A DNA stretch of 64,000 bases from Flaviflagellibacter rhizophilus. Lineage in GTDB: Bacteria > Pseudomonadota > Alphaproteobacteria > Rhizobiales > Methylopilaceae. The position numbers and the translations under genes are program-made. Where the stretch lies: the NCBI RefSeq assembly GCF_033898525.1, contig NZ_JAXAFJ010000001.1:248001-312000 (forward strand), in the 5' to 3' direction. Under the pieces are notes generated by a model. It worked only from the letters and a program-made list of their open reading frames with translations. It made no database searches and had not been told where the DNA came from. Of the stretch, positions 36,520 through 44,865 are shown piece after piece (the stretch's first letter is position 1; each line of letters starts with the position of its first letter).

Positions 36520-37314
36520 TCAGAACCGATAGGCCATCGTGGCGCGCAATGTGTGGAAGTCGAATTCGTCTTCCGAAGGGCGCAGGTCCGTGCCAGGTGC
36601 AAACGCGCCAGAGGTGAAGCGAGCCGTCTGAGTGTCCACGTCGAGGTCGGTATAAAGATACTCCACGCCGAGCGAGATGTTCTGCGTCAGCATCATCTCG
36701 GCGCCAGCGCCAACCGTGTAGCCCCACGCGTCGCTGTCGCCCTCAGTCGCACCAGCGAAGGCCGCGGGCGAATTGGTGGAGAAGGTGTAGTCGATGTCGC
36801 CGTATGCGACACCGCCGGTGGCGTAGACCATGAAGCGGTCGAACGCATATCCGCCGCGCAGCCGCCCGGTGACGAGGTAGTTCAGCTCGCGCTCGAAGGT
36901 GTAGTCCGCCGGCGTGACGCTGAGGCCGTTTACGCGGTCAGCCACGTCGACAAAGCTTGCATCGACGACCACACCGAACACGAAGTTGCTGACCTGATGA
37001 TCGTAGCCAATGCGCAGACCGCCGCTGAAGCCGTCATCAAAATCGGATGTGAAGCCGGGAGCGAACGCATCTGCGCCGCCGCCGGTCAGAACGGTGTCGT
37101 CGAAGCTGCCGTCGAGATCGGTATCGAACTCCAGATCATTGTCGTCATTGCTTCCGAGGGCATAACCAGCCTGAGCGCCGATGTAGAAGCCCGTCCAGCT
37201 GTGGCCAGGCAGATCCACCATTGCAGGTGCGGCTTCATAAGCCGGCATGTCTGCCGCATGCGCCATTGTGCCGACGCTGAGCAGTGCCATCGATGTGAGA
37301 AGAAAGCGCTTCAT
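36520..37314 (-). CDS. Outer-membrane beta-barrel protein, Omp25/RopB-like
   Basis: 264 aa from ATG 37312-37314 with signal peptide MKRFLLTSMALLSVGTMAHA. The mature protein begins with an acidic segment, then SWTGFYIGAQAGYALGSND, typical of the Omp25/31 porin-like family, and continues as alternating beta strands (LRGGYAFDRFMVYATGGVAYGD, GYTVGAGAEMMLTQNISLGVEYLYTD). It ends in YRF, the usual C-terminal signature for barrel insertion. An AGGGGCC ribosome site lies a few bases upstream. It is divergent from the hybrid kinase. Confidence 0.9.
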   Translation of the reverse strand: MKRFLLTSMALLSVGTMAHAADMPAYEAAPAMVDLPGHSWTGFYIGAQAGYALGSNDDNDLEFDTDLDGSFDDTVLTGGGADAFAPGFTSDFDDGFSGGLRIGYDHQVSNFVFGVVVDASFVDVADRVNGLSVTPADYTFERELNYLVTGRLRGGYAFDRFMVYATGGVAYGDIDYTFSTNSPAAFAGATEGDSDAWGYTVGAGAEMMLTQNISLGVEYLYTDLDVDTQTARFTSGAFAPGTDLRPSEDEFDFHTLRATMAYRF

Positions 37315-37662
37315 AGGCCCCTCGGAGAAGTCAGGTTCTTTATCCAGATCGAAACCGTACCTTCTATCCCAGGTGGTGTATGTAGCTTGCATGTCACTAC
37401 AGATTGCAAAGCCTTGCGGACGCAAGTTCAACGTCCTGTTGTGAAGCACCGGCACCGGCTCTCGTGACAGCGTCGAGCTTTTGCGGGGAGATCAGCAATG
37501 TGCGGCCGGTTCGTCTAGAAGTCTCCTGCAGCGCTAAGGCAGTCGGCCCGCACCACGCACTTGTTCTTGACCCGTTCGAGAGAAGGCTATCGGCGCCAGG
37601 CAAGCTGTTCCATACCGATGGAGTCGAGCCCGGGCCAAGAACCTGAGAGATGCCTAGCTGCC
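37315..37662. other. 348-base divergent intergenic region
   Basis: It must carry the promoters of the outer-membrane protein gene and of the kinase. At 37498 it also contains an SRAP start relic, listed separately. No other element was recognised. Confidence 0.5.
37498..37542 (+). pseudogene. Relic of an SRAP (YedK/HMCES-type) gene start
   Basis: ATG 37498 begins MCGRFV, then TAG, then KSPA in the same frame. This matches the MxGRFVQKSPAS start of the SRAP relic at 41135, with CAG changed to TAG. Catalytic Cys2 is kept but the seventh codon is a stop and no downstream SRAP sequence is evident. Confidence 0.5.
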
Positions 37663-40026
37663 ATGTCTGAGTCCCTATTCCGCGAAGCACTCGAGCATAA
37701 ACTCGACGCAGAGTTCCGGAACTTAGCTGACCACTCCCCCGTCATGATGTGGGTGACGGGGCCGGACGGCTATTGCCATTACCTCAATCGCCGCTGGTAC
37801 GAATTTACTGGCCAGACCGTGGCTGAGGCGCAGGGGATCGGATGGACCAAGGCAACGCATCCGGACGACCAGCAACTGGCCGAGGACACCTTCCTTGCGG
37901 CGGTTGCCGCGCAGGGGCCATTTCGTGTGGAGTACCGTCTCCGGCGAGCTGATGGTGCCTACATCTGGGCGATCGATGTCGCCTCGCCCCGCTTTGCTGA
38001 AGACGGCAGCTTCCTCGGGCACGTGGGCTCCGTGCTCGACATCGAGGAGCGGCGGAGGTCCGAGGACCTGCTGGCGCTCAATGAGGAGCGCCTGCGGCTT
38101 GCCCTGGACGTGGCCGAGATCGGTCAGTGGCACGTCGACACCGACAGCGGGAACATGTTCTGGCCGCCTCGGGTAAAGGCCATGTTCGGCATCTCTCCGG
38201 ACGTGCCGGTCACGATCGTGGACTACTACGACGGCGTGCATCCGGATGATCGGGACAAGACGCTCGCTGCTTATCAGGCCGCCTCCGATCCCGAGCGGCG
38301 CCTCCTCTATGATGTCGAGTACCGCACCGTCGGCAAGGAAGACGGCATCGTCCGCTGGGTAGCCGCGAAGGGCCGCGGCTTATTCGATCAGGCCGGGACC
38401 TGCTACCGCGTGATCGGAACCGCAGTCGATGTGACCGCGCGAAAAGCAGACGAGGTGCGCCTACGCGAACTGAACGAGACACTGGAATCGCAGGTTGCCG
38501 AGCGAACCGCCGATCGCGACCGCATGTGGCGTCTGTCGACGGACCTGATGCTGGTTGCCCGCTACGATGCAACCATCACTGCCGTGAACCCGGCCTGGAC
38601 CAATCTGCTCGGCTGGACAGAAAGCCAGTTGATCGGGAGGCTCTTCATCGACCTTGTTCATCCGGACGACATGGCGTCCACGCGCGCGGAAGCTGGCAAG
38701 CTGGCCGCGGGACAGACGACCCTACGCTTCGAAAATCGGTATCAGCACAGCGATGGCTCCTATCGCTGGCTGTCCTGGACGGCCGTTCCCGGGGAAGATC
38801 TGATTCATGCGGTCGCGCGGGATATTACCAGCGAGAAGGAGAAGGCCGAAGCACTTCAGCAGACCGAGGAAGCCCTGCGCCAGGCCCAGAAGATGGAGGC
38901 GGTCGGGCAGCTGACCGGCGGCATCGCGCACGACTTCAACAACCTGCTCACCGGCGTGATCGGCTCGCTCGACATGATGCAGCGCAAGATTGCCCGCGGC
39001 GAGATGGACAAGATCGAGCGCTACGCCACCACGGCGATGACTGCCGCGAACCGGGCAGCAGCGCTAACGCACCGGTTGCTCGCCTTCTCGCGCCGCCAGC
39101 CCCTCGATCCAAAGCCTGTGAACGCCAACCGCCTCGTAAGCGGCATGGAGGAATTGCTGCGCCGTACGTTGGGCGAGGCCATTCGCCTTGAGATCGTTAC
39201 GGCCGGAGGCCTGTGGCAGACGCGGTGCGATCCGCATCAGCTCGAGAGTGCGATCCTCAACCTTGCCATCAACGCGCGAGACGCGATGCCCACCGGCGGG
39301 CATCTGACCATCGAGACCTGCAACGCTCATCTCGACACGGCTTACGCAGCGAAGAGCCGCGACGTCCATCCGGGGCAGTATGTCTGCATCTGCGTCACCG
39401 ACACCGGCAGCGGCATGGCCCCCGACGTGATCGCGAAGGCGTTCGAGCCGTTCTTCACCACGAAGCCTATCGGCCAGGGCACCGGCCTGGGCCTTTCAAT
39501 GATCTACGGCTTTGCACGGCAGTCCGAAGGCTACGCCAAGATCTATTCGGAGCTCGGTAAAGGCACGACGGTCAAGCTGTACCTGCCCCGCTACCACGGC
39601 GAGGGTGAAGAGGCAGATCTCGTGGTCGCCGGCCTCGCGGACGAGCGACGGTCCTACAGGGGAGAAGTGGTGCTCGTCGTGGAGGACGAGCCAGCTGTTC
39701 GTGGCCTGGTCGTCGATGTGCTGGAGGATCTCGGCTACCGCGCCCTCGAAGCTCATGACGGGCCCTCCGGACTGAAGCTGCTGCAGTCGGACCTGCGGAT
39801 CGACCTCCTCGTCAGCGATGTAGGCCTCCCCGGGCTGAACGGGCGGCAACTTGCCGATTTCGCGCGGCAGCATCGACCCGATCTCAAGGTGCTGTTCATG
39901 ACCGGTTACGCGGAGAACGCGACATTCGCGAACGGCTTCCTCGATCCAGGCATGCTGATGATCACGAAGCCATTTGCGATCGAAGCACTTGCCACCCGTA
40001 TCCGGGACATGATCGAGGAGCGGTAA
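37663..40026 (+). CDS. Hybrid sensor histidine kinase with three PAS domains and a receiver
   Basis: 787 aa from ATG 37663. No membrane segment is seen, so it is probably soluble. Order: PAS (about 20-130), PAS with PAC (about 145-265), coiled coil (268-292), PAS (about 293-405), HisKA with His423 in IAHDFNN, HATPase with NLAINARDAM (534 on), DTGSGM and GQGTGLGLSMIYG, then a receiver domain (668-785) with Asp719 in LLVSDVGLPG. All phosphotransfer residues are intact. No separate response regulator is adjacent. Signal unknown; the PAS domains could bind redox or small ligands. Confidence 0.93.
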   Translation: MSESLFREALEHKLDAEFRNLADHSPVMMWVTGPDGYCHYLNRRWYEFTGQTVAEAQGIGWTKATHPDDQQLAEDTFLAAVAAQGPFRVEYRLRRADGAYIWAIDVASPRFAEDGSFLGHVGSVLDIEERRRSEDLLALNEERLRLALDVAEIGQWHVDTDSGNMFWPPRVKAMFGISPDVPVTIVDYYDGVHPDDRDKTLAAYQAASDPERRLLYDVEYRTVGKEDGIVRWVAAKGRGLFDQAGTCYRVIGTAVDVTARKADEVRLRELNETLESQVAERTADRDRMWRLSTDLMLVARYDATITAVNPAWTNLLGWTESQLIGRLFIDLVHPDDMASTRAEAGKLAAGQTTLRFENRYQHSDGSYRWLSWTAVPGEDLIHAVARDITSEKEKAEALQQTEEALRQAQKMEAVGQLTGGIAHDFNNLLTGVIGSLDMMQRKIARGEMDKIERYATTAMTAANRAAALTHRLLAFSRRQPLDPKPVNANRLVSGMEELLRRTLGEAIRLEIVTAGGLWQTRCDPHQLESAILNLAINARDAMPTGGHLTIETCNAHLDTAYAAKSRDVHPGQYVCICVTDTGSGMAPDVIAKAFEPFFTTKPIGQGTGLGLSMIYGFARQSEGYAKIYSELGKGTTVKLYLPRYHGEGEEADLVVAGLADERRSYRGEVVLVVEDEPAVRGLVVDVLEDLGYRALEAHDGPSGLKLLQSDLRIDLLVSDVGLPGLNGRQLADFARQHRPDLKVLFMTGYAENATFANGFLDPGMLMITKPFAIEALATRIRDMIEER

Positions 40027-40122
40027 GGTGGCTGCAGACCGTGCTCCTAGCAGAGCGCGTAAGCTGGACGTGCTGCTGATAGGGGCGTGTACGAATAATT
40101 AGCCCAGCGGTTGTAAGGGTAG

Positions 40123-40863
40123 GTGGTGCTCGTTCATTTCCCAGATGCCCCTATGACATCAGACCTGCTGGCGAGTTCTGAGAAATCCGAGGCTTGGGTA
40201 CGCTCCGGGAGGATGCGGGGCGGCGTTGTCATCTCAACCTTCGCCAGCCTCGTTCTCGTCGTGTGGGTGATGGAAGCGATCGTCTTCCGAACCGTGCTCA
40301 TCACGCCGCTGCCCCAGAAGCTTTTGTGCACCGTATGGCTGCTCTTCGGTGCCCTGGGCGCTTGGCTGGGGTTCGTGACGACGCGCGCTGGCTACGTCAG
40401 CGCCGGACGATGCGGGCGAATCCGCGCCGTGCTCGTGACCTCTTTTTCCGTTCTTGCCCTCGGCAGCGTGGGCGCCTTCTTGGCCGATACCCTTACACGG
40501 CGAGTGGCGAACGTCGCGCTGTTCTGGAACAGCGCCGCCCCCATAGAAACTATCGCGTTCCCGATCACGTCAGTGAATCGCGGCAGACACGGCCCTGCGG
40601 TGTACGTCGCTCCGGTCGGGCTGCGCCGTTCGGTGTCCGTTTCGCATGCCGATATCGCCCTGCTCGACAGCGCCGGGAACGAGGGGGCTCACGCGTTCTG
40701 CATTCCGCTGAGCCACCAGAAGGAGGGCGACGCGGAACGGGTCTGGTTTCCTAAGCAAGTACGCCGGAACTCCCCCGCCACAAGGATCATGCCCTGCCGC
40801 GATGCCGCGATGCACGGTCTGCGGCCAAATCCCCAGCTTTCGGGCACCCAATCGCCTGAATGA
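40123..40863 (+). CDS. Membrane protein of unknown function
   Basis: 246 aa from GTG 40123; GTG 40126 (AAGGG six bases upstream) and ATG 40153 are alternatives. Three hydrophobic segments are visible (about 34-56, 67-86 and 103-121), followed by a long soluble C-terminal part. No motif recognised. Its stop overlaps the start of the next small gene (ATGA), which supports both being real and co-translated. Confidence 0.55.
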   Translation: MVLVHFPDAPMTSDLLASSEKSEAWVRSGRMRGGVVISTFASLVLVVWVMEAIVFRTVLITPLPQKLLCTVWLLFGALGAWLGFVTTRAGYVSAGRCGRIRAVLVTSFSVLALGSVGAFLADTLTRRVANVALFWNSAAPIETIAFPITSVNRGRHGPAVYVAPVGLRRSVSVSHADIALLDSAGNEGAHAFCIPLSHQKEGDAERVWFPKQVRRNSPATRIMPCRDAAMHGLRPNPQLSGTQSPE

Positions 40864-41090
40864 AGGATTGCTCGATGTGTGATGGCGGCGGAGATGGTGG
40901 TGACGATTGTTCAAACGGCGCAGGCGGCGGTGCGCATGGACACCCGATAGGCGGACCAACATCTTCCCTTGAGAGATGGGGCGGAATGATTTGCCTGTTC
41001 TGTTTCCTCGTTGTCTGGGTTGCAATCACGGTCGGCAACATCACCGGCATCTCTTTCGATGAAGCCCTGCGCTTCATTCAAGGCAGATGA
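40860..41090 (+). CDS. Small Cys/Gly/His-rich single-pass membrane protein
   Basis: 76 aa, ATG overlapping the previous stop by four bases. The N-terminal 30 residues contain CSMC (Cys4, Cys7), Cys17, His26 and His28 in a Gly/Asp-rich stretch, which could bind a metal. A hydrophobic segment follows at about 43-64. No family recognised. The overlap with the larger membrane protein suggests a two-component membrane complex. Confidence 0.55.
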   Translation: MKDCSMCDGGGDGGDDCSNGAGGGAHGHPIGGPTSSLERWGGMICLFCFLVVWVAITVGNITGISFDEALRFIQGR

Positions 41091-41134
41091 ACAAAGTCCA
41101 GCATCCCCAAGCGCACTTGGCGGACTAGCCTCTG

Positions 41135-41345
41135 ATGCGCGGTCGCTTCGTCCAGAAATCCCCCGCCTCCGTGATGGCGCAGGTGTTCCCCAACAGACAC
41201 CCGCTGCCGAACTTACGGGTTCGGTTCAACGCGGCACCAGGCCAGGAGATCGCGGTGGTGCGGCAGCATCCCGAGGCAGCTGACGGGTTACTGGATCGGC
41301 TGACGTGGGGCCTCGTGCCGTATTGGGCCAAGGATAGGCACGCAA
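41135..41345 (+). pseudogene. Truncated SRAP (SOS response-associated peptidase, YedK-type) gene with Cys2 lost
   Basis: The frame starts MRGRFVQKSPAS and continues RVRFNAAPGQEIAVV and LTWGLVPYWAKD, the first third of an SRAP protein. The nucleophilic Cys2 that crosslinks to abasic sites is Arg here, and similarity ends near residue 70. The remainder of the open frame to 41569 is only the complement of the hydrolase gene. Broken by truncation next to the nitrogen-catabolism block. Confidence 0.75.
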
Positions 41346-41394
41346 ATCCGAACTCCGGCGCGACTTCGACTGTGCCTACGCGCAGTTTCGGAGA

Positions 41395-42111
41395 TCAGCC
41401 GAAACGAGCGTTTGGCACCGCGTCTTCTCTGCTGATCGCTGCGATCACCGCACCCGCATTTGCGGTTGCGCCGAAGATGCCACCTTCGGTCGCGATCGTG
41501 TTCAATGCCGCCACGTGGTTCTCCCGCACGGTCGCCGCGCAAGCATCCGCTACCACAAGGCATTCGTAACCTCGCTCGACGGCGTCCCGCAGGGTCGAAT
41601 GCACGCAGATGTCGGTGGTCACGCCGGTCAGGATCAGGCGCCTGACGCCTGTTCTGGTGAGGAGCAGCTGAAGGTCCGTGTTGTGGAACGCGCTGTACCC
41701 TGCCTTGTCCACGACCGGCTCGTCGGCCAGCGGCCGAAGTTCCGGAACAATCTCCCAGCCCTTCTCTCCGCGCACGAGCAATCGACCTAGAGGTCCCTGC
41801 CCGCCGATGCCGATGCCTGTGTTACGCGAGCGCCAAAGCTTGAGCGAGGTCAGGTCCGCAAGGTCGGGGCGATGCCCCTCGCGCGTGTGCAGCACATGCC
41901 CTCCCCACGCCCGGATGGCGGCACGCAGCTGCGCGATGACCGGTATGATGCGGCGGGCACCGTCGATGTCGTACCCCATCGACGCCACATATCCGTCGGG
42001 ATGGCAGAAGTCGTTCTGCATGTCGATGATGAGCAGCGCGGTGGTTGCGGGCTCGAGCTGGCCATCATGCGGCCAGGCATAGGGATCAGCGGCAATGTGG
42101 AGCGGCATCAT
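41395..42111 (-). CDS. Isochorismatase-family cysteine amidohydrolase
   Basis: 238 aa. The triad is complete: Asp30 in IIDMQNDF, Lys136 in VVDKAGYSAF and Cys169 in GVTTDICVHST, with the cis-peptide GVTTD. These enzymes hydrolyse amides such as nicotinamide, biuret, ureidoacrylate or carbamoyl compounds; the closest resemblance by eye is to the biuret/ureidoacrylate group. It lies 83 bases after the LysR gene at the end of the nitrile hydratase operon, where an amidase would be expected, so amide-to-acid hydrolysis is inferred. Confidence 0.88.
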   Translation of the reverse strand: MMPLHIAADPYAWPHDGQLEPATTALLIIDMQNDFCHPDGYVASMGYDIDGARRIIPVIAQLRAAIRAWGGHVLHTREGHRPDLADLTSLKLWRSRNTGIGIGGQGPLGRLLVRGEKGWEIVPELRPLADEPVVDKAGYSAFHNTDLQLLLTRTGVRRLILTGVTTDICVHSTLRDAVERGYECLVVADACAATVRENHVAALNTIATEGGIFGATANAGAVIAAISREDAVPNARFG

Positions 42112-42194
42112 GGCTGCGAGGCACTTTCAAGCGAACGGTACACCCGCAGAATTCACCTCCCGCCCGCCTTCGAACCAGCCCCGGTTGTCCATGC

Positions 42195-43106
42195 TCACAT
42201 CGGGCCATCGGATGTATTGGCCTCGATGGCGGACAGGAAGTGCTTGAGCACCGGCGTACGGCGCGCAGAGGCCTGGGTGATGACCGCGAGGTCAGACTCG
42301 CGCCGGAACTCGTCCGGCAGAAGCGCGCGCATCTCTCCCCGCTCCACCCAACTCGCCGCATAGTGCTGCGGCATGAAGCCGATATGGGTGCCGGCCAGGA
42401 TGAGGAAGGCCACTGCCTCCAGATTGGTCACGCTGGCGCGGATCGTGTCCTCCTGATCGCTGACGAGCAGGAAGTCCTGATGGTTGAGGAAGGTCCGAAC
42501 CACCTTGGCGGCGGGGGGAACGCCGTTCCTGACGGCGGCATCGTCCTCCACGCCGAAGAGCGGATGGGTTTTGCCGCAGAACAGGAGATCGGTTTCCTGG
42601 TAGAGCTTCTGATATCTGAGAGTAGGCAGGCGCTGGCCAACCACGCTGATGCCGACATCCATGCGGCCAGCGACGATGGCATGCTCGATCTCGGCCGGCG
42701 GCAGGATGTCGATGGTGATCCGCGGGCCGAGCGTTCCATCGCGGAGTTTTGCGAGCGCCGGGAGCAAGGGGCACTTCTGGTCGGTGATGATGTTGTCGAT
42801 CAGGCCAATGCGGAGGCGTCCGGCAAGCGCACCTTTGAGCGTGCGGGCGCCCTCCTCGAACTCGGCAACGGCGCTCGAAAGCTCCACGGCCTTGCGGTGA
42901 AGTTCCTCGCCTCGCGGTGTCAGGCCAAACCCAGCCCGCCCCCTGTCGCAGAGGCGGTAGCCAAGCCTCCGTTCAAGTTGCGCCACAGACGTGCTGATCG
43001 TGGACTGGCTGACGCCCAGCACGTCCTCCGCCGCCGAGAACCCGCCGCATTCCACGACGGCCAGGAACACACGCAACTGCTTGAGGTCGAACTCCGATAG
43101 CCGCAT
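42195..43106 (-). CDS. LysR-family transcriptional regulator
   Basis: 303 aa, full length. The N-terminal helix-turn-helix is LRVFLAVVECGGFSAAEDVLGVSQSTISTSVAQLERRLG (shown in parts: SAAEDVLGVSQSTIS), followed by an effector domain with LRIGLIDNIITD and DVGISVVGQRLP. It starts 11 bases after the nitrile hydratase accessory gene, on the same strand, so it is probably co-transcribed and may control the whole operon. Coinducer unknown; a nitrile or amide is plausible. Confidence 0.92.
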   Translation of the reverse strand: MRLSEFDLKQLRVFLAVVECGGFSAAEDVLGVSQSTISTSVAQLERRLGYRLCDRGRAGFGLTPRGEELHRKAVELSSAVAEFEEGARTLKGALAGRLRIGLIDNIITDQKCPLLPALAKLRDGTLGPRITIDILPPAEIEHAIVAGRMDVGISVVGQRLPTLRYQKLYQETDLLFCGKTHPLFGVEDDAAVRNGVPPAAKVVRTFLNHQDFLLVSDQEDTIRASVTNLEAVAFLILAGTHIGFMPQHYAASWVERGEMRALLPDEFRRESDLAVITQASARRTPVLKHFLSAIEANTSDGPM

Positions 43107-43117
43107 GGCCGATCCGG

Positions 43118-43510
43118 TCAGGCGACGACGAGCGGTGCGATCACATCGGGGCGGCCGGGGCTGTGCTCGTGATGATGGTGGCGCTCGTGCTGCAGTCCGA
43201 GCAACCGCTCGACAACCCGCTCTTCCGTTGCCGACAGCATCTCGTCCTTCATGATGCCACGTGATTTCAGGAGCACGGACAGCGCCTCCAGCCAGCGCGT
43301 ATAGTACTCCTCCTCATCCCTGATGCAGGAGGCCTTCTCGAAGTCTCCGACAGCCGCGATGAGGCTGTGCTGGAAGTCCTTCATCGTGAACAGACCCCGT
43401 TCCGACATGGCCAAAGTCACGCCGAACAGCCGGGCTGCCCAAGGTTCCCGAAACTCAAGGCTGCCGAGATCGACGGCGCCCTCGAAGACGGCCTGGCTGG
43501 TCCCGCTCAT
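43118..43510 (-). CDS. Nitrile hydratase accessory (activator) protein
   Basis: 130 aa from ATG 43508-43510, overlapping the alpha-subunit stop (ATGA). The sequence FREPWAARLFGVTLAMSERGLF and YYTRWLEALSVLL matches the beta-like accessory proteins (NhlE/P14K type) that deliver cobalt by subunit exchange with alpha. The C-terminal HERHHHHEHSPG adds a histidine-rich metal-binding patch. Order beta-alpha-accessory is that of cobalt enzymes. Confidence 0.92.
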   Translation of the reverse strand: MSGTSQAVFEGAVDLGSLEFREPWAARLFGVTLAMSERGLFTMKDFQHSLIAAVGDFEKASCIRDEEEYYTRWLEALSVLLKSRGIMKDEMLSATEERVVERLLGLQHERHHHHEHSPGRPDVIAPLVVA

Positions 43511-44163
43511 GACTGGCTCCCCTGATCCTGCACCGGCAGCTTCGCGACACCGATCATCGAATCCCGGCTGACGATCTCGATCAATTGCTCCTCCGTCAGG
43601 CCATCGGTGCCCGCCGGGCGCTCGGGAAGGACGAGGTAGCGGATCTCGGAGACGCTGTCCCAGACCTGGATCCGGACGTCGTCCTGGAGCGGCAGGCCCA
43701 TCTCGGCCAGGAGACGCCGGGGCTCCCGCACCATGCGTGAGCGATAGGCGCTGGACTTGTACCAGGCCGGCGGCAGGCCGAGCACGGTCCACGGATAGCA
43801 GGAGCACAAGGTGCAGACGATCACGTTGTGAACCTCGGGCGTGTTCTCCACCACGTGGAGGTATTCCGTTTCCGGACCGCCGATGCCAAGCTCGGCGCAG
43901 GCTTCCAGCCCGTTCGCCAGAAGGCGAGCCTTGAATTCCGGATCGGTCCACGCCTTGGCAACAACGCGCGCGCCGGTCTTCGGGCCTACCTTCTCCTCGT
44001 AGTATCGGACGATTTCGTCGACGCGCGCCGGATCGATGATTCCGAGATCGGCGAGCAGGCTTTCGACAGCCTCCGTGCGGACAGCCTGCCAAGGCCGTTC
44101 CAGCTCCTCGTGACCATGGGAATGGCCATCATGATGGTGATCGTGGTGATGGTCGTGAGCCAT
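43507..44163 (-). CDS. nthA: Nitrile hydratase alpha subunit, cobalt type
   Basis: 218 aa. Nitrile hydratase converts nitriles to amides; the alpha subunit carries the metal. The claw is VCTLCSC at 116-122 with Cys117, Cys120 and Cys122; Thr118 marks cobalt rather than iron enzymes. The two cysteines nearest the end are normally oxidised to sulfinic and sulfenic acids. Unusually, the N-terminus is very His-rich: 9 of the first 18 residues. A GGGAGGT ribosome site inside the end of nthB precedes the ATG, and three bases separate the two genes. Confidence 0.96.
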   Translation of the reverse strand: MAHDHHHDHHHDGHSHGHEELERPWQAVRTEAVESLLADLGIIDPARVDEIVRYYEEKVGPKTGARVVAKAWTDPEFKARLLANGLEACAELGIGGPETEYLHVVENTPEVHNVIVCTLCSCYPWTVLGLPPAWYKSSAYRSRMVREPRRLLAEMGLPLQDDVRIQVWDSVSEIRYLVLPERPAGTDGLTEEQLIEIVSRDSMIGVAKLPVQDQGSQS

Positions 44164-44166
44164 GGG

Positions 44167-44856
44167 CTACACCTCCCGCTCGAGATAGTCTTCCATCAGG
44201 TCCACCTTCACGGTGACGTTGGGCTCCGCCTGCGGGCCCCAGACCTCATCCGCCGGAAAATCCACATTGTAGACCGGCTGGAGGTTCTCACCGCGGTTGT
44301 GCGCGCGGGTGTCCGGAAGCACCCACGCCTGCGCATTGACGATCGACACGGTGCCGACCTTGCCGCGGATGTAGGCAGTCAAGCGGGTGTGTCCCTCCGG
44401 GTGCAGGTTGCGCACCCGGACCCTGTCTCCAACCGCGAACTTCGGGACGATGTCTGCATCCCGATCGCGCCGCCACGCGCCCCAGGGCGTGAGTTCCTCC
44501 GGCGCAAGCGGCCAGTGTCTCGCCTCGCGATCAGGACGGGTCGGCGCCAGTGCGTCGGCGCCGATTTCGCTCAAGCGCAGGTCAACCTCGGCCCGCGTCA
44601 GGATGCCCTTGCGGTCCAGGATGCGCTCCATGGCAAACAGCCAACGGCCGTAATACCCGTCCAGCAGGTAGGACGGCGTGCCCATCAACTCGATCTCGTG
44701 CCTGTGCTCGTCGAGGCTGTAGACGCCGCGGGTGTCGAGCTGCTGCGTCATCGCGTAGACGCGACCTTCCCAGCGGGCATGGAACACCGGCTCATCGGCT
44801 TCCACCTCCACGGCGCCGAAGCCGTGGAGCCCTCCCATATCGTGGATTCCGTTCAT
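44167..44856 (-). CDS. nthB: Nitrile hydratase beta subunit
   Basis: 229 aa. The N-terminus MNGIHDMGGLHGFGAV is diagnostic of the beta subunit. The C-terminal SH3-like barrel includes VGDRVRVRNLHPEGHTRLTAY, with the RxR-type stretch and VYNVDFPADEVWG. It pairs with the alpha subunit and helps form the active site. It lies nine bases after the ABC ATPase gene, so transport and hydration share a transcript. Confidence 0.96.
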   Translation of the reverse strand: MNGIHDMGGLHGFGAVEVEADEPVFHARWEGRVYAMTQQLDTRGVYSLDEHRHEIELMGTPSYLLDGYYGRWLFAMERILDRKGILTRAEVDLRLSEIGADALAPTRPDREARHWPLAPEELTPWGAWRRDRDADIVPKFAVGDRVRVRNLHPEGHTRLTAYIRGKVGTVSIVNAQAWVLPDTRAHNRGENLQPVYNVDFPADEVWGPQAEPNVTVKVDLMEDYLEREV

Positions 44857-44865
44857 GCAGGCCTC

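Noticed and set aside
30664..41395. Copy of the tRNA-Ser end as an attachment site
   Set aside because: No repeat of the last bases of the tRNA was found within the window; an integrase is also lacking.
41345..41569. Continuation of the SRAP frame as a real protein C-terminus
   Set aside because: This part is the complement of the isochorismatase gene's 3' region and loses SRAP resemblance, so it was not included.
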